A DNA stretch of 64,000 bases from Neospora caninum Liverpool (Eukaryota > Apicomplexa > Conoidasida > Eucoccidiorida > Sarcocystidae), in assembly GCF_000208865.1 (NCBI RefSeq), contig NC_018395.1, positions 5,938,839 to 6,002,838 of the forward strand, in the 5' to 3' direction. The position numbers and the translations under genes are program-made. Every line of letters begins with the position of its first letter. The first letter of the stretch is position 1. This document shows positions 46,262-58,300 of the stretch, one piece after another. The notes under the pieces were generated by a model. That model had not been told where the DNA came from, made no database searches, and saw only the letters and a program-made list of their open reading frames with translations.

Positions 46262-47709
46262 CGTGATAGGGTAGGTTGGGGAGCTTGGCCTTTATTTAGA
46301 AGGGGCGCCTGGCAGATACTCGATAACTACCACAGACGTGCCTTTTGTTGCTCATAAAAGTTTCCTTAATGAGGCTTTGTCCTCGCGAAGAAACGCACTG
46401 CCCAGTTCTAACGGGTCATCCAAAAAAAGGTGCTCTATGACTTGTTGTGTACTGAAAAGCTGGGTACACAGACTGTGGCAGAGAAACCTGGGGCAACGCA
46501 GTGTACTGGGGAAGGAGCGGGCAGCCTGGAAGCACGGGAAACGGGCTCAAAAAAACACTGGTCTTCACACAGTACCCTACCCCGGTCGGCATATCAATTC
46601 AGCCTACGACAAAAATGCACCAAAAAACACACCGCCAACTCTCAGAAGTGATGCACAGATCTTGGTTGTCGGCTGGTAGCGGTAGCTGGACGGACCACTG
46701 GTCCCCCGAGCTTGTCTACCAGGACCAAACCAGGTGAGACGGTCCAGGGGAACGGAGCAGTCGCCCTCGGGCAACAGTCACGTGTGCGAAAGCTCTACCT
46801 TCCAGGCTTCGGTAAGCCGAGTGACTGCAGCTGTCTGTGCATATCTCAGCTCTTTGTCTCGGCAGTTGCGGCAGCGCTAACAGCAAGAGAAATGTCCTTG
46901 CACTCCGACGCATTCAGTCATAACTGCGTGGTTAAAATGCAGGGTCGTCAGTTCGCGAAGCAAGGATCGTTTCGCGGAGGCTGTGCTGCGTATGACGTTG
47001 CCGTGGCGGAGCTGCTACCGTACAAGCTTCTCAACACACTGCGGGTGGCTGCCAAGCGTCCGAAATTTCCATTTGTGTATTCTGCAAATGGCAAACCGGC
47101 CTTTCGGTCAGAGGGGTTCAAAAGACTTCGGTAAACACTAGTGTGGAAACTCATGGGCACTTTTGATCTAACCTCAAATCGCCTAGCTGTATTCTGTTGC
47201 CACCGGGGCTGGCCGATTCCCGTTCAAGTTGTCAACGACAGTCTCGTGGACCCACTGTGGCCCTCTCTCTGGTCTATACGTCCCAGAAATTATGTACAAC
47301 GGGTATTCCTGGCGTCCGCCGCTCAGATGGTGACGCGTGTGAAACACGCGTGGTACAAAAAGGTTTCTCTTTCGAATGGCCCGAAACGTTCCGGAGTTTT
47401 TTGGCGTTGCCCCACACGAGGTAACACAAGACAACTGCTATCGCACCATACAGTCGAATTTGACTGGAGGTACCGCACAACCACAACGCGTCGCCGACAT
47501 TGTCAACACAACTGCTCCTTCGGCTGAAATGGAAGATCACAGTACCGGAATACACGGCCACAACTCGGTGCTGTATCTGCGAAAGTGCCCCTGCCCACAA
47601 AGCACAAAAAAGGCAGTTGCTTCTGCAATCTCGTCTGGCATTCGAAGACAAAGTGGACAATCGCCGACCCGCTGAAGCGGCTATGTCGAGGAATCGTCAG
47701 TTTCCCAGT
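46262..47709 (-). promoter_or_regulatory. ENO1 upstream (stage-specific promoter) region
   Basis: This 1.45-kb interval separates the ENO2 stop from the ENO1 start on the same strand, so it must hold the ENO2 3' UTR and the ENO1 promoter. A 19-bp hairpin (acgcgtgt-gaa-acacgcgt) lies near 47333-47351. Plus-strand frames of up to 140 codons occur (46712-47134) but start at non-ATG codons and shift frame; I do not call a gene. Confidence 0.55.
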
Positions 47710-49641
47710 TTAGTTAAGATGGCGGAAGCTAGCGCCAGCGTACTGGCAGTCGGAGCCGAGAGACTCCTCAATGCGCATCAGCTGGTTGTACTTGCAGAGA
47801 CGCTCGGATCTGCAGGGAGCACCCGTCTTGATTTGCCCGGTGCGGAGACCGACAACCAGGTCCGCAATGAAGGAGTCTTCAGTCTCGCCGGATCGGTGGG
47901 AGACCATGACGCCCCAGTTGTTCTTCTGGGCGAGCTGGCAGGCCTCGATGGACTCGCTGACTGTGCCGATCTGGTTGACCTTCAGCAACAGACCGTTGCA
48001 TGCCTTCTCCTCGACGGCCTTGGCAATGCGGGTGGGGTTGGTGACCAGGAGATCGTCACCGACGATCTGGACCTTTTCGCCGACCTCGCTGGTGAGCTGG
48101 GAGTAGCTGTGGAAGTCATCCTGGTCAAACGGGTCCTCAATGGACACGATGGGGTACTTCTCGGACAACTCCTTGTACAACTTGCGGAGCTCCTCCCCCG
48201 ACTTGCGCTGAGATTTGTCGTTGTCGGGGACTTTGAAGTCCAAGTCGTAAACCTTCTCCTCCTGGAGGAAGAACTCGGAGGCTGCAACGTCGGCGGCGAT
48301 CTTGACCTTTCCTTCATGGCCGGACACCTTGATGGCTTCCATCAACAGGTCCAGGGCCTCCGTAGCGCCGCTGATGTTCGGGGCGAACCCACCTTCGTCA
48401 CCGACGTTGGTGGCGTCCAGGCCGTACTTCTTCTTGATGACGTTCTTGAGGTTGTGGTACACCTCAGCACCAATTTGAATGGCCTCGTGGATGGTGGATG
48501 CGCCGACGGGGGCGATCATGAACTCCTGCATGGCGAGCTTGTTTCCCGCGTGGGAACCGCCGTTGATGACGTTGAAGAAGGGGACAGGCATCACCATCTT
48601 GTCAGTGGGGGTGCCCGCCAAGGTGGCGATGTACTTGTACAGGGGCAGGCCCTTGGCAGCGGCGCCGGCGCGGCAGCACGCCATGGAGACAGCCAGGATC
48701 GCGTTCGCGCCGAGCTTGCATTTGCACCAACCCCATTCATTCTTGGTGCCGTCCAGCTCCTCGACCATGAGCTTGTCGATGCCTTTCTGGTCGCACGGGT
48801 CCTTGCCGATGAGCGCCGGCTTGATGACCTTGTGGATGTTCTCCACGGCCTTCATCACACTCTTGCCCAAGAACTTGCTCTGGTCCTTGTCACGGAGCTC
48901 GAGAGCCTCGTAGATACCAGTCGACGCACCGCTGGGAACGGCGGCGCGGAAGCAGCCGCCATCGGTCAACAGATCGACCTCAACGGTCGGGTTTCCTCGG
49001 GAGTCTGCAGGGAAAAGTGCAACAGACACAACCCGCAAAATGGTTCACATCGCCCCTGCCAAAACCCGGACACGCAATTCGCGCAGCGGATTCACACCAA
49101 AAAAACACCCGGAGGGAAAAACAGACGGCTCGGCCCCCATTGTCTCGGGTTCGAAGAAGCTCGTCCGGTTGGCAAAAACAAACCACGAGAGACAACCGCG
49201 CTCCCTTCGCATATGCGCGCACACTGAACCGGGATTGACTGCCCGCCGGCGTTCTGTGGCGAGGCCGTTTCCCAGAAGCACGATTCAGAGCAACACAGTC
49301 CAACTCTCTGCAGGCCCCGAGCCCGCTGATCTTGAAGCTCATTTTCATAGACTCGTGTTTGGGTGAGAAGCGCACGGCATACAACTCGTCCGGTCCGAAA
49401 GCCCCCGTTTGTGTGTGCCTCACGAACACATTCGCTGTGTTCTTGCTTCCCAACACTTCGTGAAAACTACCCCGTTACAGACCCACGTCGAAACGACGGC
49501 GCGTCCGCGTTCTTCTGGGTTTTTTCAGACGCTGATCGTGTGCCGCGAAAGGGCCCCATGAGAGAGAGGAAGTCCGGCCTCGAGGGCATTCGCACACTCA
49601 CCGAGGATCTGACGTGCAGTGATGTCCTTGATTGCCACCAT
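47710..49641 (-). CDS. ENO2: Enolase, tachyzoite-type isoform (ENO2), 2 exons
   Basis: Exon 1 is 49641-49602 ([13 protein letters not shown], donor GTGAGT, phase 1) and exon 2 is 49004-47710, giving 444 residues. It has the same intron position as ENO1, so the pair arose by tandem duplication. Active-site elements are intact: [66 protein letters not shown]. The plant-like EWGWC insertion is present and the C-terminus is FRHLN. The gene is strongly GC-biased at third positions, consistent with high expression in the fast-growing tachyzoite; that bias opens a 575-codon antisense frame that should be ignored. The ENO2 intron is 597 bp, while the ENO1 intron is 535 bp with no obvious sequence resemblance. 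Confidence 0.97.
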
Positions 49642-51814
49642 TTTGCTGAAAGTTAACGAAGGGTAGGAAGCGCTAAAAGGATAACGGAAACGGACAAGAT
49701 GAGAATAATATGAGGGAATCAAACGCCGCAACATTGTCTCCCACAAGTTTAGGTGGTGCTACGGAAACACGTGCGTTGTGCGGTGCGCCGGCCGTCGACA
49801 TGCGAGCACTTGAGAGAGTGGACAGCGTCCGTCCCGCCCCCCCCCCCCGGAGGACGCGGTATTAGTCAAAGTGAGACATGCGCATGGGTCGGCGAACTCT
49901 TTTTCGCTGCGTCCGGGTGGTGAGAGGCATATGGAGACCTAGCACGTCCGTGGTCTGCGCGTCCGTCCCGCTGAAAACCAAGCACATAATTGCGCCACGC
50001 GGCACACGATCTTCGCGGACGGGTTCTTCTCGGAAACTTCTCTCTGCAGAAGATGACGGCGAGCTATTTCCAGTGCCCTGTAGCCCACAGAGAGGTCAAC
50101 TATAGGCAGCAAGCGTCAAAAAGCACAATCTGAACTGCTGGCTGGCCACACTGCCCTCAGGCGAGGAATTCCACCGCATGGAGTGTGTGCTCTCTCAAGA
50201 ATGTGCCAGCAAAGTGCGACATCGTCCCGTTTCCGCGCTGCGGGAGGGAAATCTGCGAGCAGTGGCAGCGGAAGGACAGGCAGAACCCAATCGCAACTCG
50301 TCCAATCCCTTTTTCCCTGTTCAGTGCCAGGAGGCAGCTACACCTCGCGGCGAAACACTACACGCCGACAGCGGCGGCATCGCGAGACTTCCACTGTCAC
50401 ACATGGAGTAATGGAACACAGCACCCCCGGGCAGGAAACGATGAAAAACCGCGTGCCGGTGATCACGACAGTGTGTACCGTGTTTTTCGACAAGGTAGCG
50501 TAATCTGGTTGAGTCGCAAAGGCCCATCCACTGCCGTTCAAAAAAGTGCGCCAGCTGGTGGAGCACTCCGCGAGCCTGGTGTGGACATGGAGGCCTTCGC
50601 TCGCTCAAGTTACGGCGCCATCTCTTCTGGCCGACTAGAGTGCGGCTCTGCCGTGGAAAAGGAACTCATTGAACGCTAGAGTCAGCACTCGGCTGAGCAT
50701 CACAAAGGCTGCCGTGGGGAGTGGAGCCGCTCTCGCACGCGTCACACGCATTTGACGGCATTTGACAGCTCGATCATTGGCGCCCGGCAAAGAAACACGT
50801 TAAATGGTTGACGAGAGACTGCGTGTTTTTTTCTGGGTAAAAATAGGATGTCCTACGAGACCCTACAGATGAGTACGTGTTCCCCTGCAAATCGCTATCT
50901 CGGATCGGGAATGCACAACGCACTGCCGGGGGGGGGGGGGGGTAACCGGCGCCACTCTGTGGAGGGCTGAGAAGGTGAACTTGCCCACTTTCTCCACAAC
51001 AGCGCAGGCACTAGGAAGCCTTGCTACGTCAAGCATGTGATCGCTCACACCTTGCCTCAGTGAATGAGAAATTATGTGTGCGGCATTTCAAGCGTTGAGG
51101 CAGAAGCTGCGGAAAAACCGTCGGGAGAGCGACTCTGGCTCTCATGGGCGAGCACTACTGTTCAGAATCAAACGATTTCGTGCACAGAGAGGAATGCTGC
51201 TTTTCCGCGGGCCTTGAGGTCCGCCGAGCGCCACGCGTCCACATCTTATGCGGGGGTCCAGGTTCACACACGCAGCGGTTGGCTGATGCGCCAAGGTGCT
51301 TTCGCCCCCGAAACTCGATCACTTTGGTTCTGACCCGTGTATCTCATTCGCAGCAAACTTTCGCGGGCAGCGTGTGTAGCTGCCCTTTAGCAACTTGAGC
51401 GAGGCAGCGTGTGTACTGCGAAGGACTGAGGAAGAAACAAAAGCTACCCAGCATGAAGTTATTCCTCAGGTTCGCAAGAGGCGTTGCACCACATCTCCAA
51501 ACACAAGATGCGAATGCTTCGCTCCCACCTCTTGTGCACTTCCCGTGTCGTGCACTCGACAGAAAAGTTCCCTACACTCCAGTTCCCGCGAGGCCCGCAG
51601 AATACGACTTCCGGGAGGCCTGATGTAGCCTCCACGCACCCCTTCATGTTTTTTCTCTTTTGTGTTTGGCCCGTCTTGCAAACTTCTGGGCGCATTCGCC
51701 GGGACGAAACGAAAGGCGCAAACGCGAGAGCTGTCGATCCATGACGAAGACACCGTCTTGCTTTCGCTTGCGCGTTCTCCGGAAACGGGCCGTTTCACCT
51801 CTGTAAAGATTCGC
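49642..51814. promoter_or_regulatory. ENO2 promoter region and METTL14 3' flank
   Basis: The 2.2-kb interval lies upstream of ENO2 and downstream of METTL14, both on the minus strand. It contains a 12-C run (49837-49848) and a 15-G run (50928-50942). Open frames such as 50185-50679 lack an ATG and a family match. No exon is supported. Confidence 0.5.
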
Positions 51815-54800
51815 CTAACTGCCTCCTCCACTACGATCTGGGAATTTCGTCGGAGACTTGGGCCGCAGCTGCTCAATCTCTGGCATCGTTCCAACGTACC
51901 GCCCCCCCATGTAGTCGGTGGCCTCTGGCCATGCCACGTCGCCTTCGAAAAACGAAGCGTACCTGGAAAAAAGGCAGGGCAGGGAAACCGAAGAAGCGGA
52001 TCAAACGCCACAACAGCGCCACCCAAGGCCTAGATCAACAGTCTTTGGGCTCTTCTCTCTTGCCTACGTTCAAAGCCCGCGCGAGTCGCCACTTCGCCCT
52101 AGCGCGTTGCCTTTCTCTGCGTTGCCATCCGCGTTTTCCTTCGCTTACGTTTTTGGATCAAACGTGGTGAGGCCAAACTCGCAGCCGACGGTGACCCACC
52201 CAGCCCGGCGGTTCCAGTCGCGACCAAAGAGTTCGATGCGCCGGCGACCGAGGCAAAAACGCTCGATGATGTCGTACAGTTCCTCCGGCTTCCGCGTGCA
52301 CCCAACTTCTTCTTCCTCTTCACTGATGAGGATATCTGTGTCGAGGTTCGCGTGAATGAAATGCGTGTCCTGTCGGAATCAAAGAACCCGACTCGGCACA
52401 CGTTCCAAAAGAGCGTTTCTCACAGCGTGCACCGGCTGCGGCTCTCATTTCCGCAACGGTCCCGCAAAATCGTCAGCCGCTTGCACAGGCGAAAAAACTG
52501 ATAAACAAAAAAGAGCGCGGGGTTCCCCTCCCGCCGAAAGATACACCGAACCCATCTGGCCAGTCTCGGGTCTGTCGGGCTGCGTCGCAGCACTGAACAG
52601 CGCGCGGCTTTCTCGGTTCGACGAGGAAAGTGGCAACCGATGGAAGGTCAGTGAGATGTGAACTGGACAACGAAAAGCATGTCGGACGCTGCTGCGTCTC
52701 TGCCTCCCCAATCTCTCTCTTCGCAGAGACGACGGCGCCCACCTGCCAGGCCATGTTCTTTCCGGGTCTCTTCCTTTCTGCTACCTCACCTGGGAGCGCC
52801 GAACTGTGCCCTTGATTCCCATCAGACAATGCTCCGTGGTTCTCTGAAGAATGCTATTTTCATCGTGGACAAGCTGAGTGGCCTTGAAGTCCAGAACGTC
52901 ATTGACATGGGCTGCGTCTTGCTCGCGTCGACGCTGTGCAGCTTTCTTGTTCGTCTTCAGCCAGCAGATGTCTTCGCACCGTCGGTAGCCCCACTGGAGA
53001 CGAGCCGAACACGAACAAAAGCGAGAAACGCTTGACACCACACAAACGCCTTCCTCTCACATGACTTCCTCAGGGGTATATCTGCACGCCTTCATGCCGC
53101 ATCATCTGCATCTCTTTTTCCTTCTGAATCGCGTTCGTTCACGAATTTTTTCCTCTCCGCATGTCTCGGCGTCTGCTTGTCAGTTCTTCCACTTCTACGT
53201 ATCGAGCGCTGCTTCCCTCTCTTCTCTGTGCTCCGGCCCACCGCTCGCTGGGTGTTTTTTTTCCTTTCCTTTTCCTCCTTCCCCTACTCTTCCTCGCTCA
53301 GCGAGTCTGTCGCAGTGCATACCTTGTGAAGCAGCTGGCGTGCGTCCTCGAGGTGGGTCACTCCGCACCAGAGGAAACAGAACGAGGGCGTGTCGCCGAT
53401 CATTTCCACAGGCAGCTGAGAGAAGCGAAGAAACGAAAAACCCAAGGCGGATTTCTGGAGCGGCAGACGACGACCGAAAGCACGGGGAAAAACACGCAAC
53501 ACGGGGGGAGGCGGGAGGCGGGGGGGAAGTCGCCGGTTAACTGTAGCTTGCGCGACGTTATATACGCACGGCTTCCGGCCCGCCAATCTCAACAGAGAGG
53601 CCTGAGTGCACATCCTCCGCTGTCAACCATCCGCCCTCGAGGTACTTTTACAGTCACTCTTAGGAACGCACGCGTGGGAAAAGGTTTACTTGACAACAAC
53701 GCAGCTGACTCTTTGTCCGCACGGCATCTGCACCATCTCTCTTTTCGTCCTCCGTTCGAAAACGGATAGAAGAAAGTGCAGAAACGACATGGGGGCAAAC
53801 ACGCGACGAGAGCGTCAACGGCCAAGACACGCCCTCACGAACAAGCGATTTTGCATTTGCCCTAAAACGCTTCCTGACCGGGCCAACAGAGGCGTAGACA
53901 GATTGGAGCACGCAAAAACGACACAGGCGCCTCGAATATAGACCGCTGTCGTTTCGACAAGGAAATACCCGAAGCATTTCTTCGACAGTCCAAGGGGTGA
54001 GATCTTCGTTGGTAGCCCCAATGGCTGCGCAGCGATCAAAGTACTCCTGCCACGGAGGATCGATAAGGATAACGTCGAATTTCATTCCGCCTAGGATGCT
54101 CCAGTCAAAGTGGCGCAAGTTCGCCTGCATGCATAAAATGGCAAACGCCTTGTTTCCTCTCCGTTCACATCTCAAAGCAAAACTCAAACCTTCCAGAGAA
54201 AAGAGCCACGCTGCAAAAGTCGCCTGGAGAAAATGAAACACGCATCGGCTTCACCTGCTTGTTTCTATGCGAAACATGCGGCCCCCGCACCAACCATTTG
54301 TGTATCTCCCATCAGTGGTTAACAGACACACGAATATAAACCGACACACACGCCTGGAATCCGGACGCACCTCCCACATATATACATATATACATATATA
54401 TACATATATATATATATATATATTGAGCATATCCCGAATCGGCCTGGGGAAATGCCCTGTGAAACGGCCCACTGTGAAGGCCACTGACGGGAAGAGAATT
54501 GTTTCGCGTCCTCGGCCGTACCTGTATACAGAGCGAAGGCGTGTTTCGTCTCTCGAGAACCTGTCGCTTGAGTTTCATAAGTCTCTCCAGTTTTGGGTAC
54601 TCCAGAAACCGCTTATCTTCTTCGCAGTCTCGAATGAAGTTTTGCGGTCGTTCCCCAACATCTACGAAGTGCTGGGTGTAGTCGTTCATGAGCCTGGCAC
54701 GGCCTCGGACGCCGATGTTCGTGGAAGTGGCGGGGTCCTCCGGTTCGAGTAACCCTTCTCCATTCAGAGCTCCCGGCGGTCCACTGCCGGCCATGTGCGA

Positions 54801-55388
54801 CCCCAACATGTCATAAAAGTTCCCGTCCTTTGAGAAATTCCCGCCGTCGCCCAACGGTGGCGGCGGCGGAGGTGGCGGCGGCGGAGGGACGCGGCCCCCG
54901 CCTCCCATCATGTCTCCAGGTGTATGTACACTGTGGCCGGGGCCGACGGGGTGCCGCGGCATGAACGAATTTCCTCCTGACTGGTGAAAAGATCCGTTAT
55001 TCGCTCCAGGCATGGCGTCCTGATCCATTTTGGTGAGCGAAGCTCCTGGAGGCTGAAGGACGACAGGCGCAGGCGGCGGCGGCGCGAAACTGTTTCCGTC
55101 GTCAGGTGGGGGCGGCGGAATGAAGGTTTCGTCGCCTCCCACCGGCCGACTTCGCTTTCTTCCATGCGGAAGGGCATTCGCCGCAGGGTTCCCTTGAAAG
55201 GGATCGACGCGTCCTCGGAACGCACCTCGGCCGCGAAAGTTCCGTGCGCCTGGTCCCTGGTTCGGAGCCTCGCCTGCCGGGGAGCCGGCGCTCCAGGTTG
55301 CTTCAGGCGGCCTCGGGAGGCCTCCTTCCGTAGAGGGGGGCGTTTCAGAAGAGACGGGTGGCGGCGGCAAAGAAAAGGAGGACGCCAT
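51815..55388 (-). CDS. METTL14: METTL14-type subunit of the m6A mRNA methyltransferase (MT-A70 family), 6 exons
   Basis: Exons 55388-54522, 54124-53969, 53415-53323, 52993-52790, 52369-52149 and 51962-51815, with all phases consistent, give 562 residues. Residues 1-230 are disordered, Pro/Gly-rich, with an [10 protein letters not shown] motif and a run of eleven prolines. The METTL14 core follows: [34 protein letters not shown] (DPPW at 311-314), [75 protein letters not shown], and the C-terminal TYASFF and EQLRPKSP. It is METTL14 rather than METTL3 because of the EYPKL and [11 protein letters not shown] blocks and the absence of CCCH fingers. Partner METTL3 is not in the window. The motif is DPPW as in plant METTL14, not EPPL as in human. 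Confidence 0.95.
54376..54424. repeat. TA/CATATA tract, intronic
   Basis: A TA-rich run with interspersed catata units in METTL14 intron 1. Confidence 0.9.
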
Positions 55389-58300
55389 GGTAGCGGGAAA
55401 ACGGAAGAAAAACAGGAGGGGCTCCGCGCAGGTTCGTCAGCAGCGATGGGAGGCGACAAAACAGTGAGGAAAGGCCTGGAAGAGCAGGCGGAGACCAGAA
55501 GAAGGCAGAGAGCCAAGACGAAGGCGAGAGGAGCGCAGCCGCCGCGTCAGGGGAAGAAAGCCCAAATCAACGATTGCATCTGTGCTAGCACAGGAGAGAG
55601 ATGCAGAGAAAGACGAGGTGAGGTCGCAAAGATGCAGAGGAGCCAAACAGAGAGAGCGGGAACGAAAAGACAACTCAAAGAAAAGAACGCGTGGACTGGA
55701 GCCAAAAAACCCGAGGAAAGCATGCCTTGTCGAACCACGGAGACAGCAGCGGAGAGTCAACTGCTTGTTTCTCTGTCTGCCAGAAGGGCCCTTTCCGAAA
55801 TGGTGGACAAACAGAGATACACCAACACATTTTTCACATTGGGAAGCGCTGTTTCTGCTCCTCGGTGAACCGAAAAAACTTCACCGCCGTGAAGGATCCA
55901 CCTTTAGTTCGCTCCTTCACAAAAGAACAGGATCTCATTCTCGCCCTTTTCGGCCCGTCTGCCATATAACCGGCCACGTTTTCTTCTTTCTCAAGTGAAA
56001 CGCGACGTTTCTCTCCAGTCCTTTTCGAGCGAATGGACCGACGAATCTTTTTTCTGGACAACCTACCCACCCGGCAACGCGTGCATGCACCGAGCACGGA
56101 GACAGACGTAGGGAGACAAGGTCGCGGAAGGTTGCAAAAACGAAGGCGGAAACGCCAGGTGGCTCCTGTGACAAAAAATGGAAATCGGGGAAGGACGAAG
56201 AGGTGAACTTTTTCGAGAAGCTGAAGAGAGCGCAAACAGAGACAAACAGGGCTGGAGGCGTTGAGAAAAGAAGGAAAAGGTGGAATCCGGTGGCCACGCA
56301 GCTGGGAAAAAGACCCTTAGCCATGGAGCAAAATCTTTTGTCTAAATCGACTGCGGACTGCATCAAAACAGGCCAAACGCTGGACATAACGGCTGTGGAC
56401 TACACTGTACATACATAGCAAAGATATGAACATGTAAATTCATATGCATTTGTTCCATCGCTATATAGTGTATACAAAGCGGTACGAGTATGTACACGAG
56501 CCCACTCGTGATATATACAAGCACATGCGCTCGTGTATTCATCTTACATACGTCTGTATACCTGGTCGGACGAGGGCGTCAATCCGTTAACCTATGTGTA
56601 TACGCACGTAAGACGGTTTTCCTTCCTTTTTGCTTTTCGCCAGTGCGCGAGTACTTTCGGTGGCAGGATACGACCGTCCTAGTTTTACAGAAAACGAGTT
56701 GGACTACTGGTTTAGATCTTGAATGTCTCTGTTTGCCGGATCCAGGTTCTATTGTGTTAGCAGAGAATAGGTCAGATGATAACTATTGTGGACATCCGCA
56801 GCGGCGCTGTATCTTTTCATTTGCAGTCCATCACGGAGTCCGCAAGTTTTTTTGGCAGTGAAACCGTCAAACTCTACGCTCCTGACACCTGCAGAGAGCG
56901 ACTGGCCCCTCTTGTCAGAGTGAGAGAGGCGCGCGAGCCTATACAGTGCGAACCCGGCATTATCAGGTGTAAGCAGACAGCGGAAAAACAGAGGATGGGT
57001 TACACCCGGAGAAAGCGTGCACACCTCTTCTGCCAACCGGGGGCACATACTTCGCCGGAGAGGGAGGAGATCGCGCCACCTCCTCAGTGGAGCTTTACAT
57101 ACTGTCTACTTACATGTAAAGGGTTCTAGTAACTCTGCAGGTGTAGATACCGCGCCGAGTACCAAAACTTAGATGCACGGATGGAGATAATTAATCCTTG
57201 TACGGTTTATGAGGCAACTCAACAACACCTTGGAGGGAAAGAACTCGTTCGTGGAGTGAGGGACGCTTGGTTCGACCGGGCTACGAGGGCGGCGCCACAC
57301 GCCAAGGAGAAACACTCTTTTGCACGTGGAGGTCTTCCGTCGTTGGTTTTATACGGATGTCGGATCCTCGACCAACAGATTTGTCGCCGCGAGTGAAAGT
57401 CTTTTGCCCGCACACCTGGCCACAGCCACAAGAATGCAGTCCAACTCATTTTGAGTGTGACAAGCCTCTCGGTCTTTCTCCGAATCGCAGGCCCTCTACC
57501 GGCAACCTCTCTGCGAGGCTTAAGAAGCCGTGGTTCTCGGCACTTGTCCAGGAACAATCTCTGCCTCCCCGGTTACACAGTATCCTCATCCGCTTCCTCA
57601 TAGCGCTCTCCCTAGCCCACTTCTGAAGTCTGTTTTGTTTTTTGAAAATACGATCCCATGCACACGGTCCACCAGCAGCTGCGAAGCGGCTATCGCGAGG
57701 CGCTCGGCCAACTGCAAGTTTGGTTTCCGTAGAGACGATCGTTCCCAGTGTGGCCCCAGGTGTCGTGCGAGTCCCCTAAAGCAACAATGCATCGCAGGTT
57801 TCCGTACTGCTCACTGGGTTGATGGAAGACAGTTACACAGAACGGTCCTGCATCTCCTATCCGGAGGCGACATGCCTTGAATGGTATTCTGCACTACAGG
57901 GGACCTCCTCTAGGGTGTCGAGGTGCGCGGTTTAATACAAGCTAGAATTCTCGCGCCGCATGCAGCTGGAAGGACGAGCGTCGGATGCCTGTCGTGCTAC
58001 CTGACCACACAGTGGGTTTCCCGAGTTTCTGCACGCGTCCTTTCTTGTGGGTCAGAACGAACGGAACAAGGATCATTCCCCCAAAGTGTCCAACTGTGAC
58101 GCCGGCGCAAAATGCTTCCATGTTTTGCGCAGATGAGGACAGAGATTACTCCACACTCGGTTCTGCCGTGCATGGCCTACTGCTGGCTCGAGACCCGAAA
58201 AAGCGAAGCAGGCGAGGAAGAGACCGCTCAAGTGGACTTTCACACACTGTCTGTGCCATTGAAGTTCCCTGTTTCATCTCGTTTCTCTCGGCCCGCGCTT

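Noticed and set aside
47500..49227. 575-codon open frame on the + strand across ENO2
   Set aside because: Exactly antisense to the ENO2 main exon; arises from its GC-ending codons. No independent start, splice or family evidence.
50185..50679. 164-codon frame whose middle (DHDSVYRVFRQGSVIWLSR) faintly recalls a retrotransposon integrase tail
   Set aside because: Starts at GTG, no integrase core, no reverse transcriptase or LTRs nearby; similarity too short.
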